In this document: piece after piece, positions 16,274 through 24,269 of the stretch | How positions within the stretch are numbered: position 1 is the first letter of the stretch | Layout of the letters: each line of letters opens with the position of its first letter | Assembly (NCBI GenBank): GCA_017626055.1 | Contig: JAGAJM010000013.1 | Span: forward strand, 1 to 36,552 | DNA from: a bacterium | GTDB taxonomy: Bacteria; Cyanobacteriota; Vampirovibrionia; Gastranaerophilales; Gastranaerophilaceae | Length of the DNA: 36,552 nt | Direction of reading: 5' to 3' | Translations under genes and position numbers: made by a program | Notes under the pieces: generated by a model | Seen by the model: only the letters and a program-made list of their open reading frames with translations | Told to the model about the DNA's origin: nothing | Databases searched by the model: none

Positions 16274-17038
16274 ATGCAAGTTAATTCAGTTTCTAGTCAG
16301 GTTAATTCGAAGGCTTCATTCGGTAATCGTGATTATCAACGTGCAGTATTAGAAGAATTCGCAAAGGCTGACGATAGAGCGTTACGCAAAGCCGCAGCTC
16401 AAATTACGGAAACTCAAGTTGATAGTAAAAAACATAAAAGAATTAATGATGGTATATGGGCGGCTGTTCCTGTTGTAGCTGGTTTAGCTGCTGCGGTTGC
16501 AGTTCCTGGTGGTAGAATCCCAATGTTAAAACAGTTTGTAAGTACTGCCGCTTTATGGATGGGTGCTTTTGCTGGTATTGATTTAGTAAATGCTGGAGCT
16601 CGAGCTTTGAATAATAATAGTGATAGTGTTAGAGATTTTAATAAGAAAAATCCAACATTATCATTTATTTTAAATTTCGGCGCAGCAATTGGTGGTATGT
16701 TAGCTGGTGGAGCTTTAGTTTCTAAAGGTATTTCAAAATTTGGTCCAAAACTAGTTGCTCAAGCTAAGAAATTAAAAGTTGATAAATTTATTAAAGAATC
16801 TAAAGTTATTAACAAAGCTAGTGAATTGGTAGCGAAAGTCCCTTCTGCTTTAAAATCTTTCGGTAAAACGGTGTTAAATTGGTCTCCAATGCTGTTAATG
16901 TTAACAGCTTTAGTTCATACTTCAAATCATGAAAGAGCAAAAGCTACTCAAACTGTTAATAACTATACACAGTTGAAAGATGCTCAATCTCAAGTTAGAA
17001 TGGCTTTTGCAGATGCTGAACATCTTGATGGTGAATAA
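16274..17038 (+). CDS. Uncharacterised tagged membrane protein
   Basis: 254 residues, no family recognised. The N-terminus is a polar tail ending in 'KASFGN' (13-18), like the tails of two proteins in the 4063-9386 operon. Hydrophobic, glycine/alanine-rich segments lie at about 61-78, 87-108, 129-150 and 201-216. Between the last two is a lysine-rich amphipathic stretch. No signal peptide and no catalytic motif. It stands alone between its own promoter and a strong terminator. Related in style to the proteins at 4063 and 25796. Function unknown. Confidence 0.7.
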   Translation: MQVNSVSSQVNSKASFGNRDYQRAVLEEFAKADDRALRKAAAQITETQVDSKKHKRINDGIWAAVPVVAGLAAAVAVPGGRIPMLKQFVSTAALWMGAFAGIDLVNAGARALNNNSDSVRDFNKKNPTLSFILNFGAAIGGMLAGGALVSKGISKFGPKLVAQAKKLKVDKFIKESKVINKASELVAKVPSALKSFGKTVLNWSPMLLMLTALVHTSNHERAKATQTVNNYTQLKDAQSQVRMAFADAEHLDGE

Positions 17039-17059
17039 TTCGTTCAATAAATAAGTTTT

Positions 17060-17100
17060 AAAAAGTGTATCGAAGTTGAACTCGGTACACTTTTTATTTT
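17060..17100 (+). terminator. Intrinsic terminator, with a promoter -35 in its loop
   Basis: A 14-bp stem (17060-17073 with 17082-17095, one G-U pair) has an 8-nt loop and a T-rich tail. The loop contains TTGAAC, used as -35 by the next promoter. Confidence 0.9.
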
Positions 17101-17105
17101 ATAAT
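17076..17105 (+). promoter_or_regulatory. Promoter of the fmt-like gene, leaderless geometry
   Basis: TTGAAC (17076-17081), 18 bases, TATAAT (17100-17105), then exactly 6 nt (AGTTTT) and ATG at 17112. The -35 is the terminator loop and the spacer is its 3' arm and T-run. Confidence 0.65.
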
Positions 17106-17111
17106 AGTTTT

Positions 17112-18062
17112 ATGAGAGTTGTTATTTTAGGTAAAGGTTTGATGTTGGCAAATTTGGTGCTTGGTGCAAAAGATGCTGGTGCTGAGATTGTCGGCGTTTT
17201 TAGATACGAGCATACTTGCGAAAATCGTTTCAAATTATTTTTTAAAGATTTGTTCAACCCAACTCCAGAAGTATCGTTGTTAAACGAATTGAAAGTTAAT
17301 CAAATTCGTTTGAAGTCTGCGAATAGTCAAGCATTTAGAAAACTTTTAATTAGTCAAAATGTTGATTTAGTTCTTGTTGGAACTTGGAAAGAACGTTTAA
17401 AAAAAGAAATTTTTAGTGTGCCAACTATTGGGACTGTAAATGCACATCCGTCACTTTTACCAAAATATAGAGGTCCAAATCCTTATATTCAAGCTATTTT
17501 ACATGGGGAAAAAGAATCTGGTGTGACATTGCATTTGGTAGATGAAGGTTATGATACTGGTGCAATTTTATCACAAGAAAAAGTTTCAATTCTTGAAGCT
17601 GATACTTCAAAAGAGCTTAGAGAAAAATCTGTTAGGGTAGCAAGAAAATTGGTGAGGGAATTTATCACTGATTTGAATGATAAAATGATTACCCCGATTA
17701 AGCAATCTGAAAAGCATGCATCTTATTTCCCAAATATTTCTGGAGATGAAAGAATGATTGATTTTACTTTCCAAACTTCAGATGAGATATTGAGAATTGT
17801 AAGAGCATTACATCCGTTTTTACCTTGTTATATTACTAATAAAGACAAGTTTTTGGTTATAGATCCTTATTCTATGCAGGTTTTACAAGAAGATATTGGG
17901 GATGTGAAACCTGGTGATGTTATTTTTAAATACCCAGAAAGACGCTCTGTTACTATTGTTTGCAAAGATGGTAAAGCAATTCGCTTTTCTAACTTGAAAT
18001 TATACAACTCAGAAGTTGTAACAGAATTGTATATAGATAGAGAAGTTGAAACTATTTCTTAG
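17112..18062 (+). CDS. fmt: Methionyl-tRNA formyltransferase-like protein
   Basis: 316 residues from the ATG at 17112, matching Fmt (about 315). The frame extends upstream to 17076, but that part lies inside a terminator hairpin and is not coding. The N-terminal formyltransferase domain has the folate/catalytic signature 'NAHPSLLPKYRG' and the later D in 'YDTGAIL'; a C-terminal OB-like domain follows ('GDVIF', 'IVCKDGKAIRF'). 'GPNPYIQAI' replaces the usual 'GAAPI', and the N-terminus lacks the typical 'FMGTP', so a sugar formyltransferase (ArnA-like) remains possible. There is no Shine-Dalgarno. It is convergent with mnmG and the two coding ends overlap by 11 bp. Confidence 0.72.
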   Translation: MRVVILGKGLMLANLVLGAKDAGAEIVGVFRYEHTCENRFKLFFKDLFNPTPEVSLLNELKVNQIRLKSANSQAFRKLLISQNVDLVLVGTWKERLKKEIFSVPTIGTVNAHPSLLPKYRGPNPYIQAILHGEKESGVTLHLVDEGYDTGAILSQEKVSILEADTSKELREKSVRVARKLVREFITDLNDKMITPIKQSEKHASYFPNISGDERMIDFTFQTSDEILRIVRALHPFLPCYITNKDKFLVIDPYSMQVLQEDIGDVKPGDVIFKYPERRSVTIVCKDGKAIRFSNLKLYNSEVVTELYIDREVETIS

Positions 18063-19935
18063 CAAATGTACTTTTTTCAAGCATAACCATAAGTATTGAA
18101 ATGTCCGCTGGTTTTACTCCTCCAATACGTGCAGCTTGAGCTAATGTTTTAGGTCTGATTTTTTCTAGCTTTTCTTTTGTTTCTGTTGAAATATGTTCTA
18201 TTCTTGTGTAATCAATATTGTCAGGTATTTTGAATTTTTCAAGTTTACCAGCCTGATCAACTTGGTCTTCTTGTCGTTTGATATAACCATCATATTTGAT
18301 TATTACTTCAACTTGTTCCCAAACTTCTTTTGATAAATTTAATGAGTTAGTCGATTCATCAATTTCTTTTAAGATTTTGTACGAAATATTAGGACGTTTA
18401 AGTAGTTCTGCGGCTCTCATACCTCTATCAATATGTTCTTCATATTTTGCCAAAATTTCATTAACTTCTTCAGAAGCTGGGATTTTTAATTCTTGTAGTC
18501 GAGTTCTTTCATTTTCAATTTGACGTTGTTTTTCTTTAAATCTTTCAAATTGTGCATCATCAATCAATCCTAGCTTGTGTCCGATTGGCATTAATCGTTC
18601 ATCAGCATTGTCTTGTCTTAAAAGTAATCTGTATTCTGAACGTGATGTTAACATTCTGTATGGATCTTGGATGTCTTTTGTTACTAAATCGTCAATTAGT
18701 GTTCCTGTATATGACGAGCTTCTGGAAAGTTCTAACATTTCTGAGCCATTGATATAGTTATATGCGTTAATACCTGCGATTAAACCTTGAGCTGCTGCTT
18801 CCTCATAACCACTTGTTCCGTTAATTTGACCGCCAAAGAATAGACCTTTGATTTTTTTAGACATTAACGAATGTGTTGTTTGAACTGCAGGAACGTAATC
18901 ATATTCAACTGCGTAAGCAGGTTTTATGATGTGCGCATTTTCTAGCCCTGGTAAACTTCTCAACATCTTTACTTGAACATCCATTGGTAAACTTGTTGAA
19001 AATCCTTGGATGTATGTTTCATAAGTTCCTAAACCTTCTGGTTCGATAAAAATATGGTGAGAAGGATTAGAAGCAAATCTTACAATTTTATCTTCAATTG
19101 ATGGACAATATCTAGGTCCAACACCATGGATTAAACCTTGATACATTGGAGATTTATCTAAGTTTGCTCTAATAATGTTGTGTGTTTCTTCTGTTGTTCT
19201 TGTTAGATAACAAGGATAAGTTTTTCTAATTGGTCTATTAGGCTTGAATGAGAAGAAACTTAACTCCTCATCGCCAGGTTGAATTGTCATTTTTGAATAA
19301 TCAATTGTTCTTTTATCAACTCTAGCAGGTGTTCCTGTTTTTAATTTTTTTGTTTCAATACCTAGTTTGTGTAGAGAATCAGAAAGTCCAATTGCGGCTT
19401 GTTCACCCAATCGACCAGCGCTAAATGATTGTAGCCCTACAAAGATTCGACCTTCAAGAGATGTTCCTGTTGTAAGTACAATTGCTTGAGCTTTGTATTC
19501 AGTGCCTAGTTCATCAACTGCACCTATAATTCTATCGCCATCTACCAATAATTCTGTTATACAACATTGTTTTAGATAAATGTTGTCATTACTTTCAATT
19601 AGATTACGCATATAACGAGTGTATTCGGCTTTATCAGATTGAGCTCTCAAAGCTCTTACAGCAGGTCCTTTTGAGGAATTTAAAACTTTTAATTGCAGGT
19701 AAGTTGCATCGGTAACTTCTCCCATAACGCCACCTAATGCGTCAATTTCACGCACCAAAGTAGATTTTGCAGGTCCGCCAATTGCAGGGTTACAAGGTTG
19801 AAGAGCAATATTATCAACATTAAGTGTGCATAATAACACCTTCATTCCAAGTTTTGCACACGCTAAAGTTGCCTCACAACCAGCGTGTCCTGCACCTACT
19901 ACAATTATATCGAATTTGTTGTTTACGTAATCCAT
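18052..19935 (-). CDS. mnmG: tRNA U34 carboxymethylaminomethyl-modifying enzyme MnmG (GidA)
   Basis: FAD-dependent partner of MnmE in making cmnm5U at the wobble base. 627 residues from the ATG at 19935; an upstream in-frame TTG at 19953 would add six, but the ATG fits family length and sits 6 nt after a TATAAT. The FAD motif is 'VVGAGHAGCEA' near the N-terminus, followed by 'NPAIGGPAKS' and the 'GLFFGGQINGTSGYEEAAAQG' type signature (in part: GGQINGTSGYEE). The C-terminal helical domain that meets MnmE and tRNA is complete ('KIRPKTLAQAARIGGVKPAD'). No Shine-Dalgarno. Confidence 0.96.
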   Translation of the reverse strand: MDYVNNKFDIIVVGAGHAGCEATLACAKLGMKVLLCTLNVDNIALQPCNPAIGGPAKSTLVREIDALGGVMGEVTDATYLQLKVLNSSKGPAVRALRAQSDKAEYTRYMRNLIESNDNIYLKQCCITELLVDGDRIIGAVDELGTEYKAQAIVLTTGTSLEGRIFVGLQSFSAGRLGEQAAIGLSDSLHKLGIETKKLKTGTPARVDKRTIDYSKMTIQPGDEELSFFSFKPNRPIRKTYPCYLTRTTEETHNIIRANLDKSPMYQGLIHGVGPRYCPSIEDKIVRFASNPSHHIFIEPEGLGTYETYIQGFSTSLPMDVQVKMLRSLPGLENAHIIKPAYAVEYDYVPAVQTTHSLMSKKIKGLFFGGQINGTSGYEEAAAQGLIAGINAYNYINGSEMLELSRSSSYTGTLIDDLVTKDIQDPYRMLTSRSEYRLLLRQDNADERLMPIGHKLGLIDDAQFERFKEKQRQIENERTRLQELKIPASEEVNEILAKYEEHIDRGMRAAELLKRPNISYKILKEIDESTNSLNLSKEVWEQVEVIIKYDGYIKRQEDQVDQAGKLEKFKIPDNIDYTRIEHISTETKEKLEKIRPKTLAQAARIGGVKPADISILMVMLEKSTFAKK

Positions 19936-19941
19936 AACTTT

Positions 19942-19947
19942 ATTATA
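19942..19947 (-). promoter_or_regulatory. -10 element of mnmG, leaderless geometry
   Basis: TATAAT on the - strand, exactly 6 nt (AAAGTT) before the ATG. The -35 at 17 bases (TTATAA) is poor. Confidence 0.45.
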
Positions 19948-19988
19948 ATTCAAACATTTGTGAATTATAATTTTGGCATAACAAACTT

Positions 19989-20009
19989 TACGTTTGTTTG
20001 ATAAACGTA
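19989..20009. repeat. Short inverted repeat between mnmG and the 30-residue gene
   Basis: TACGTTT (19989-19995) and AAACGTA (20003-20009) surround a 7-nt loop. It lacks a convincing T-run, so it may be an operator or a weak terminator. The rest of 19954-20102 shows no other clear signal apart from TTGACA on the - strand at 20045-20050 without a matching -10. Confidence 0.35.
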
Positions 20010-20102
20010 TTTTCTACACTAAAAACTCTTCAAACTCTCCTAAATGTCAAAAAACGAATTTAAAATTCTAGAATCATCCTTTTGGTTTTGTTTGGGATTT
20101 TG

Positions 20103-20195
20103 TTAACTTTCAGTAGTGAGTTCTTCCCAGATGCTTGGTACAACTATCAATGCAGTGTACACGATGAAACCGAATAGGATTAAGTTAATTGCCAT
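20103..20195 (-). CDS. Thirty-residue single-pass membrane peptide
   Basis: An unusually well-supported small gene: AAAGGAGG (rc 20201-20208) lies 5 nt before the ATG, and a plausible promoter lies upstream. The peptide begins MAINLILFGFIV, continues hydrophobic to about residue 21, has a tryptophan at residue 23 and ends in the acidic tail EELTTES. That is one membrane helix with a short polar tail, probably the negative end left in the cytoplasm or periplasm. It resembles in design the small subunits of bioenergetic complexes and small stress peptides, but I recognise no family. It lies upstream of mnmG on the same strand. Confidence 0.72.
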   Translation of the reverse strand: MAINLILFGFIVYTALIVVPSIWEELTTES

Positions 20196-20215
20196 GATAA
20201 CCTCCTTTGGTTACA

Positions 20216-20244
20216 TGTATATTAATCCCATTTTTTAGGGTAAA
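20216..20244 (-). promoter_or_regulatory. Promoter of the 30-residue gene
   Basis: On the - strand TTTACC (20239-20244), 17 bases, TATACA (20216-20221); each hexamer matches 4 of 6. Confidence 0.5.
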
Positions 20245-20303
20245 ATAACAATTAATAGTCTAAAAAGTTGAAAATTTTACAAAATTTAATACAAAAATTT
20301 GAT

Positions 20304-20591
20304 ATGAAAAATTTTACTCAAAATGATATAAAATCACTGTTTGCAAAGCTTTGTTGTTCTAGATGTAAGAATGAATTTTCGATAAATTCTATCAAAATTT
20401 TAGAACAGGATTGCGATATGATGCTTTGTAGTTTATCATGCGAAAAATGTGGCAAAGATTTTGGGGAAGTTGTGTTTAATTTTAACCGAAAAGCGGATAA
20501 ACATTTACCCCTAGAAATTGTTGAAGGTCCACCACCAATAAGTTCGGATGATGTAATTGAAGCTCATAGATTTATCAAAGAAAATTTATAA
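20304..20591 (+). CDS. Small zinc-ribbon protein
   Basis: 95 residues from the ATG at 20304; the frame also opens at a TTG at 20268, but neither has a good ribosome site. Two CxxC knuckles, C18/C21 ('CSRC') and C46/C49 ('CEKC'), about 25 apart, give a four-cysteine zinc ribbon. The C-terminal part 'PPPISSDDVIEAHRFIKENL' is polar and helical. No partner domain is present, so it may be a regulator or adaptor. It is followed by a terminator shared with the convergent gene. Confidence 0.7.
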   Translation: MKNFTQNDIKSLFAKLCCSRCKNEFSINSIKILEQDCDMMLCSLSCEKCGKDFGEVVFNFNRKADKHLPLEIVEGPPPISSDDVIEAHRFIKENL

Positions 20592-20594
20592 TAA

Positions 20595-20625
20595 AAAAAG
20601 ACCCTGAATTTTCAGAGTCCTTTTC
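20595..20625. terminator. Bidirectional terminator between convergent genes
   Basis: A 9-bp stem (20600-20608 with 20611-20619, one mismatch) is flanked by A7 on the left and TTTT on the right. Confidence 0.7.
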
Positions 20626-20643
20626 GTTTATTTAATGTTTCCA

Positions 20644-21858
20644 TTATTGTTTTGGTATTAGTCCAGCCTTTGATAATAAGCCGTGGATATGAGTTGTCAT
20701 TGCCATTTGTGGATCATATTGTGCAATATCTTCTTTTATTCTGCTTGATGGAAGATACTGTTCGAATGCGAATTTATATCTTTCAAATGGATTGCCGTCA
20801 ACTTTTTCTAGAAGAAGTTGAGCTGTATTTGTTACAACTTTGTCTTTGCCTTCTCCAGTTGTAGCTGGAATTACATAGCCTAATTTATCTTTTACTAAGT
20901 TTGCAGGGATAAGAGTTGAACCGTCTAGACCAATAATAGCTTTACCTGAATCTTCAACCCAAGCATGTCCACCACCATTAGCAACTAATATTGGATTGTT
21001 TTCACCAATAATTTTGCCATATGTTGTACCATAATCACTAATTTGTGAGATGTTTCTAGTAAGAATTGTAGGGTGTGGGAAGTCTGCAACTAAAGCTTCA
21101 GCACCATCTAAAATATCAAGAGCTTTTGGGGTTCCTTTAATATATTGTGTGTATTCAGTTGGTGTAGTACCTACAATTCGAATTCCAAAAGTTTCAGCCA
21201 AATCTCTTGTTGCTTTATCAACACCGCAATAACTGTGTGCTAAGCCAAATCCAAAAGATTCTTTAATATTAACACCGATTTCTTCGAAATATTTAAATAT
21301 TGGAGTGAAGAAATCAACAATAGCTTGTTCGTATTGTGCAGATAATTCTTTTTTGCTTAAAGAACAACCGCCCAAAACTTGTTCAGGTTTAATGTTTGAG
21401 TTTCCGATACCACCAATGATAACTGCAGGTTTTTCTCCATGTGCTGCAGTCCAAATACCTTCAGTTGTTAATTTTGTAGGCTCATCAGCAAATCCTAACC
21501 ATTTGAAACCTGGAACGTTTTCAAATAGAACTGGCATTTTCCAGCCTTTTGCCATTACAAGTTTTCCACCATCAGCATCTTCCATCATCGCCGCTTCATT
21601 TGGAATTACGCTTTTTAATTTTTGGATTGCTGTTGCTAAGTCAAACTGACCACGTAAGCCTTTTTGTACGTCTGCAACTGCAGCTCTGATTGCTGGGTCA
21701 TCAGATGTTGCACATTCCATAATTGTTTTAATATAGATATCTTTTTCTGTTAAGCCCATCTTTTGGATAGCTTGTACTTCTTTTGCGATTGCTTCGCTAT
21801 TTTTTGTTAAATAATTGAATAATTCTCGTTCTGCTTTTACACTAATTGGATTGATCAT
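20644..21858 (-). CDS. Uncharacterised 404-residue soluble protein
   Basis: No family recognised. Features: a helical N-terminal third (to about 100), then alternating hydrophobic strands and glycine loops such as 'VIIGGIGNSN' and 'VANGGGHAWVED', which suggest a Rossmann-like or other nucleotide/ligand-binding fold, and a helical C-terminus. There is no signal peptide or membrane segment. GAAAGGAA precedes ATG. It is monocistronic: the aspS terminator lies upstream and a bidirectional terminator downstream. A LOG/lysine decarboxylase-like protein was considered, but PGGxGTxxE is absent. Confidence 0.7.
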   Translation of the reverse strand: MINPISVKAERELFNYLTKNSEAIAKEVQAIQKMGLTEKDIYIKTIMECATSDDPAIRAAVADVQKGLRGQFDLATAIQKLKSVIPNEAAMMEDADGGKLVMAKGWKMPVLFENVPGFKWLGFADEPTKLTTEGIWTAAHGEKPAVIIGGIGNSNIKPEQVLGGCSLSKKELSAQYEQAIVDFFTPIFKYFEEIGVNIKESFGFGLAHSYCGVDKATRDLAETFGIRIVGTTPTEYTQYIKGTPKALDILDGAEALVADFPHPTILTRNISQISDYGTTYGKIIGENNPILVANGGGHAWVEDSGKAIIGLDGSTLIPANLVKDKLGYVIPATTGEGKDKVVTNTAQLLLEKVDGNPFERYKFAFEQYLPSSRIKEDIAQYDPQMAMTTHIHGLLSKAGLIPKQ

Positions 21859-21940
21859 ATTTTTCCTTTCTACTTTTTGATACCAATATAATGTTTCTCA
21901 AGAATAATTATTGCTATCTAAGTAGTAAATATTTCAATAT

Positions 21941-21977
21941 GTAAACAAAAAGACGCAAACCTTACGATTTGCGTCTT
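21941..21977 (-). terminator. Intrinsic terminator of aspS
   Basis: A perfect 10-bp stem (21950-21959 with 21968-21977) is followed on the - strand by CTTTTTGTTTAC. Confidence 0.9.
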
Positions 21978-21996
21978 AATTATTGTTTTAAATGAT

Positions 21997-23778
21997 TTAT
22001 TTGCCTAAATTAGCAGTTGATTTAATGTGTAATTCTCTAAGTTGTTTTAGAGCTGCTTCACCTGGAGCATCACTCATTAAGCATTTTGCACCAGCGTTTT
22101 TAGGGAATGCGATTACGTCACGGATAGAATCAGTTCTAGCTAGTAATGCAACTAATCTGTCTAAACCGATAGCCAAACCAGCGTGTGGTGGTGTGCCGTA
22201 TTGTAATGCGTTAACCATAAATCCGAATTTTTCTTGTGCTTCTTCTTCAGTTAAGCCTAATACTTTGAAGATTTTCTTTTGAACTTCAGAAGAGTGGATT
22301 CTCACAGAACCGCCACCTAATTCGCAACCATTATAAACGATATCGTATGCGATAGATTTAACGTTACCCAAATCTCCAGAATCAAGTTTATCAACGTCTT
22401 CTAAGTTTGGAGATGTGAATGGGTGGTGCATTGCCATAAATCTGCCTTCTTCTTCAGAATATTCAAACATAGGGAAGTCAACAACCCATAATAAGTCATG
22501 TTTTGATTCGTCGATTAAGTTTAGAGATTTACCGAAGTGTAATCTTAATCTACCCATAATATCGTAAACTGCTTTTGGTTTATCTGCAACAAAGAAGATA
22601 ATATCACCAGCTTTAGCTTGAGCTCTATCTTGGATAGCTTGAGCTTGTTCTTCCGTAACGAATTTCAATACAGGAGATTTAGCGGTTCCATCTTCTTGAT
22701 AAATGATATTAGCAAGAGCTTTTGCACCAAATGATACTGCAAGTTTTGTAATATCATCGATTTCTTTTCTAGAGTAGCTAGCACCACCTGGAATTTTAAT
22801 ACCACGAACGATACCGCCGTTTTCTAAAGTGTTTTTAACGATTTGGAATTCAGATTGCATAATGATATCGCCAAGATCAAATAATTCTAAGCCAAATCTT
22901 GTATCAGGTTTATCTGAACCAAATCTATCCATAGCTTCTTGCCAAGGAATTTGTCTGAATGGAGGTTTAACCTCTACTCCAGCAGCTTTGAATGCATCTA
23001 CGATAAGACCTTCAACAACAGAGATAACGTCTTTTTGTTCAACAAATGACATTTCGATATCAACTTGTGTGAATTCAGGTTGTCTGTCTGCTCTTAAGTC
23101 TTCATCACGGAAACATTTAGCGATTTGATAATATCTTTCAATACCACCAACCATCAATAATTGTTTGAAGATTTGTGGTGATTGAGGAAGTGCATAGAAT
23201 TTACCTTCTTGTACACGTGATGGAACTAAGTAATCTCTAGCACCTTCTGGAGTAGTCTTGATAAGAATTGGAGTTTCAACTTCCAAGAAATCAAGATTGT
23301 TCATATAATTTCTGATTGCTTGAACAATGTTATGACGCATAACAAGTTTTGATAACATTGTTTCACGTCTTAAGTCTAAGTATCTGTATTTTAATCTAAT
23401 GTCTTCTGAAACGTTGTTATCATCTAAAACGAATGGTAACACTTTTGCTTCAGATAGAATTTCAACAGATTCTGGATACATTTCAACTTGACCTGTTGGG
23501 TATTTTTCGTTGTAAGTTTCTTCAGGTCTTTTTGTAACTTTACCAGAAACTTTAATAACGTATTCTGTTCTAACTTGTTCTAGAATTTTATGAACTTGTG
23601 GGTTGATTTGAGGGTTTGCAACGATTTGGAAAAATCCGCTTCTATCTCTCAATTCAACGAATAAAATACCACCCAAGTCTCTTACTGTTGATACCCAGCC
23701 TGACAAAACTACTGTTTCGTTTACGTTTGCCAAGTTTAGCTTTCCACATTCGTGGTCCTTAAACATTGTTTTAATCAT
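21997..23778 (-). CDS. aspS: Aspartyl-tRNA synthetase
   Basis: Class II synthetase charging tRNA-Asp. 593 residues, the bacterial type with an anticodon-binding OB domain (about 1-110), catalytic core and inserted GAD domain (about 290-420). Motif 2 is 'CFRDEDLRADRQPEFTQ' (222-238) and motif 3 'GLAIGLDRLV' (534-543). AAGGAAA precedes ATG, and TATAAT (rc 23817-23822) lies about 40 nt upstream. Whether it also charges tRNA-Asn depends on whether asnS or gatCAB exists elsewhere. Confidence 0.97.
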   Translation of the reverse strand: MIKTMFKDHECGKLNLANVNETVVLSGWVSTVRDLGGILFVELRDRSGFFQIVANPQINPQVHKILEQVRTEYVIKVSGKVTKRPEETYNEKYPTGQVEMYPESVEILSEAKVLPFVLDDNNVSEDIRLKYRYLDLRRETMLSKLVMRHNIVQAIRNYMNNLDFLEVETPILIKTTPEGARDYLVPSRVQEGKFYALPQSPQIFKQLLMVGGIERYYQIAKCFRDEDLRADRQPEFTQVDIEMSFVEQKDVISVVEGLIVDAFKAAGVEVKPPFRQIPWQEAMDRFGSDKPDTRFGLELFDLGDIIMQSEFQIVKNTLENGGIVRGIKIPGGASYSRKEIDDITKLAVSFGAKALANIIYQEDGTAKSPVLKFVTEEQAQAIQDRAQAKAGDIIFFVADKPKAVYDIMGRLRLHFGKSLNLIDESKHDLLWVVDFPMFEYSEEEGRFMAMHHPFTSPNLEDVDKLDSGDLGNVKSIAYDIVYNGCELGGGSVRIHSSEVQKKIFKVLGLTEEEAQEKFGFMVNALQYGTPPHAGLAIGLDRLVALLARTDSIRDVIAFPKNAGAKCLMSDAPGEAALKQLRELHIKSTANLGK

Positions 23779-23836
23779 CTCTTATTTCCTTCTTAAAGTC
23801 TATTTATATTGCATTTATTATACTAGCAAAAACACA

Positions 23837-23875
23837 AAAAAAAGACTACAAAATGTAACATTTGTAATCTTTTTT
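23837..23875 (-). terminator. Intrinsic terminator of the small 23890 gene
   Basis: A stem of about 15 bp with one mismatch (A-run and ACTACAAA paired with TTTGTAATC and T-run) lies between two genes on the - strand; the long T-run after it on that strand makes it a terminator for the upstream 99-residue gene. Confidence 0.7.
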
Positions 23876-23889
23876 ATAAGTTTTTTAGA

Positions 23890-24189
23890 TTAATCTTCTT
23901 TGATAATCTGACAAGAATGTACAATATCTAAGTTGATGTTGTAGCATTTAACTTGTTCTGGTTGATATTCAACACTATCTCGACTTGTAATAATACAATC
24001 GTGAAGTTGAATAAATTTGTTTCCGCAGTTTAGCGCATAGAATAATAAGTTTTCGTTAGTAGGGTTTTCTACGGAAGATGGTATTGGTAAGTAAAGAATC
24101 CCTGTAATATAATATTCTTCCGTAATGATTAGTATCTTTACGCTATCTTTGCTTGTTGTAATAGTTTTTTTTAATGTTGATTTAGTCAT
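23890..24189 (-). CDS. Small protein of unknown function
   Basis: 99 residues. The core has the pattern T-x-x-Y-x-I-x-G-x-L-Y-L-P followed by L-L-F-x-x-L-N-x-G-x-x-F-I-x-L-x-D. This resembles small beta-barrel proteins common in cyanobacteria and their relatives (the DUF6812 type is my closest memory, not verified). No signal peptide or membrane segment. GATGAGG precedes ATG. Its promoter overlaps the divergent rqcH promoter, so the two genes may compete for polymerase. Confidence 0.6.
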   Translation of the reverse strand: MTKSTLKKTITTSKDSVKILIITEEYYITGILYLPIPSSVENPTNENLLFYALNCGNKFIQLHDCIITSRDSVEYQPEQVKCYNINLDIVHSCQIIKED

Positions 24190-24207
24190 ATTTTTACCTC
24201 ATCTTTT

Positions 24208-24236
24208 TTGTGATTTTATCATATTTTTTTTATATA
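24208..24236 (+). promoter_or_regulatory. Promoter of rqcH
   Basis: TTGTGA (24208-24213), 17 bases, TATATA (24231-24236); about 27 nt leader without a Shine-Dalgarno. Confidence 0.5.
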
Positions 24237-24241
24237 GACAA
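24213..24241 (-). promoter_or_regulatory. Promoter of the 99-residue gene
   Basis: On the - strand TTGTCT (24236-24241), 17 bases, TAAAAT (24213-24218). It overlaps the rqcH promoter almost completely, with each -35 touching the other's -10. Confidence 0.6.
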
Positions 24242-24269
24242 TAGGTTAGCTTTTTAGTAAACTCTTAGT

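Noticed and set aside
17076..17111. Longer N-terminus for the fmt-like protein
   Set aside because: These codons lie in the terminator loop, 3' arm and T-run; the Rossmann start MRVVILGKG fits the ATG at 17112.
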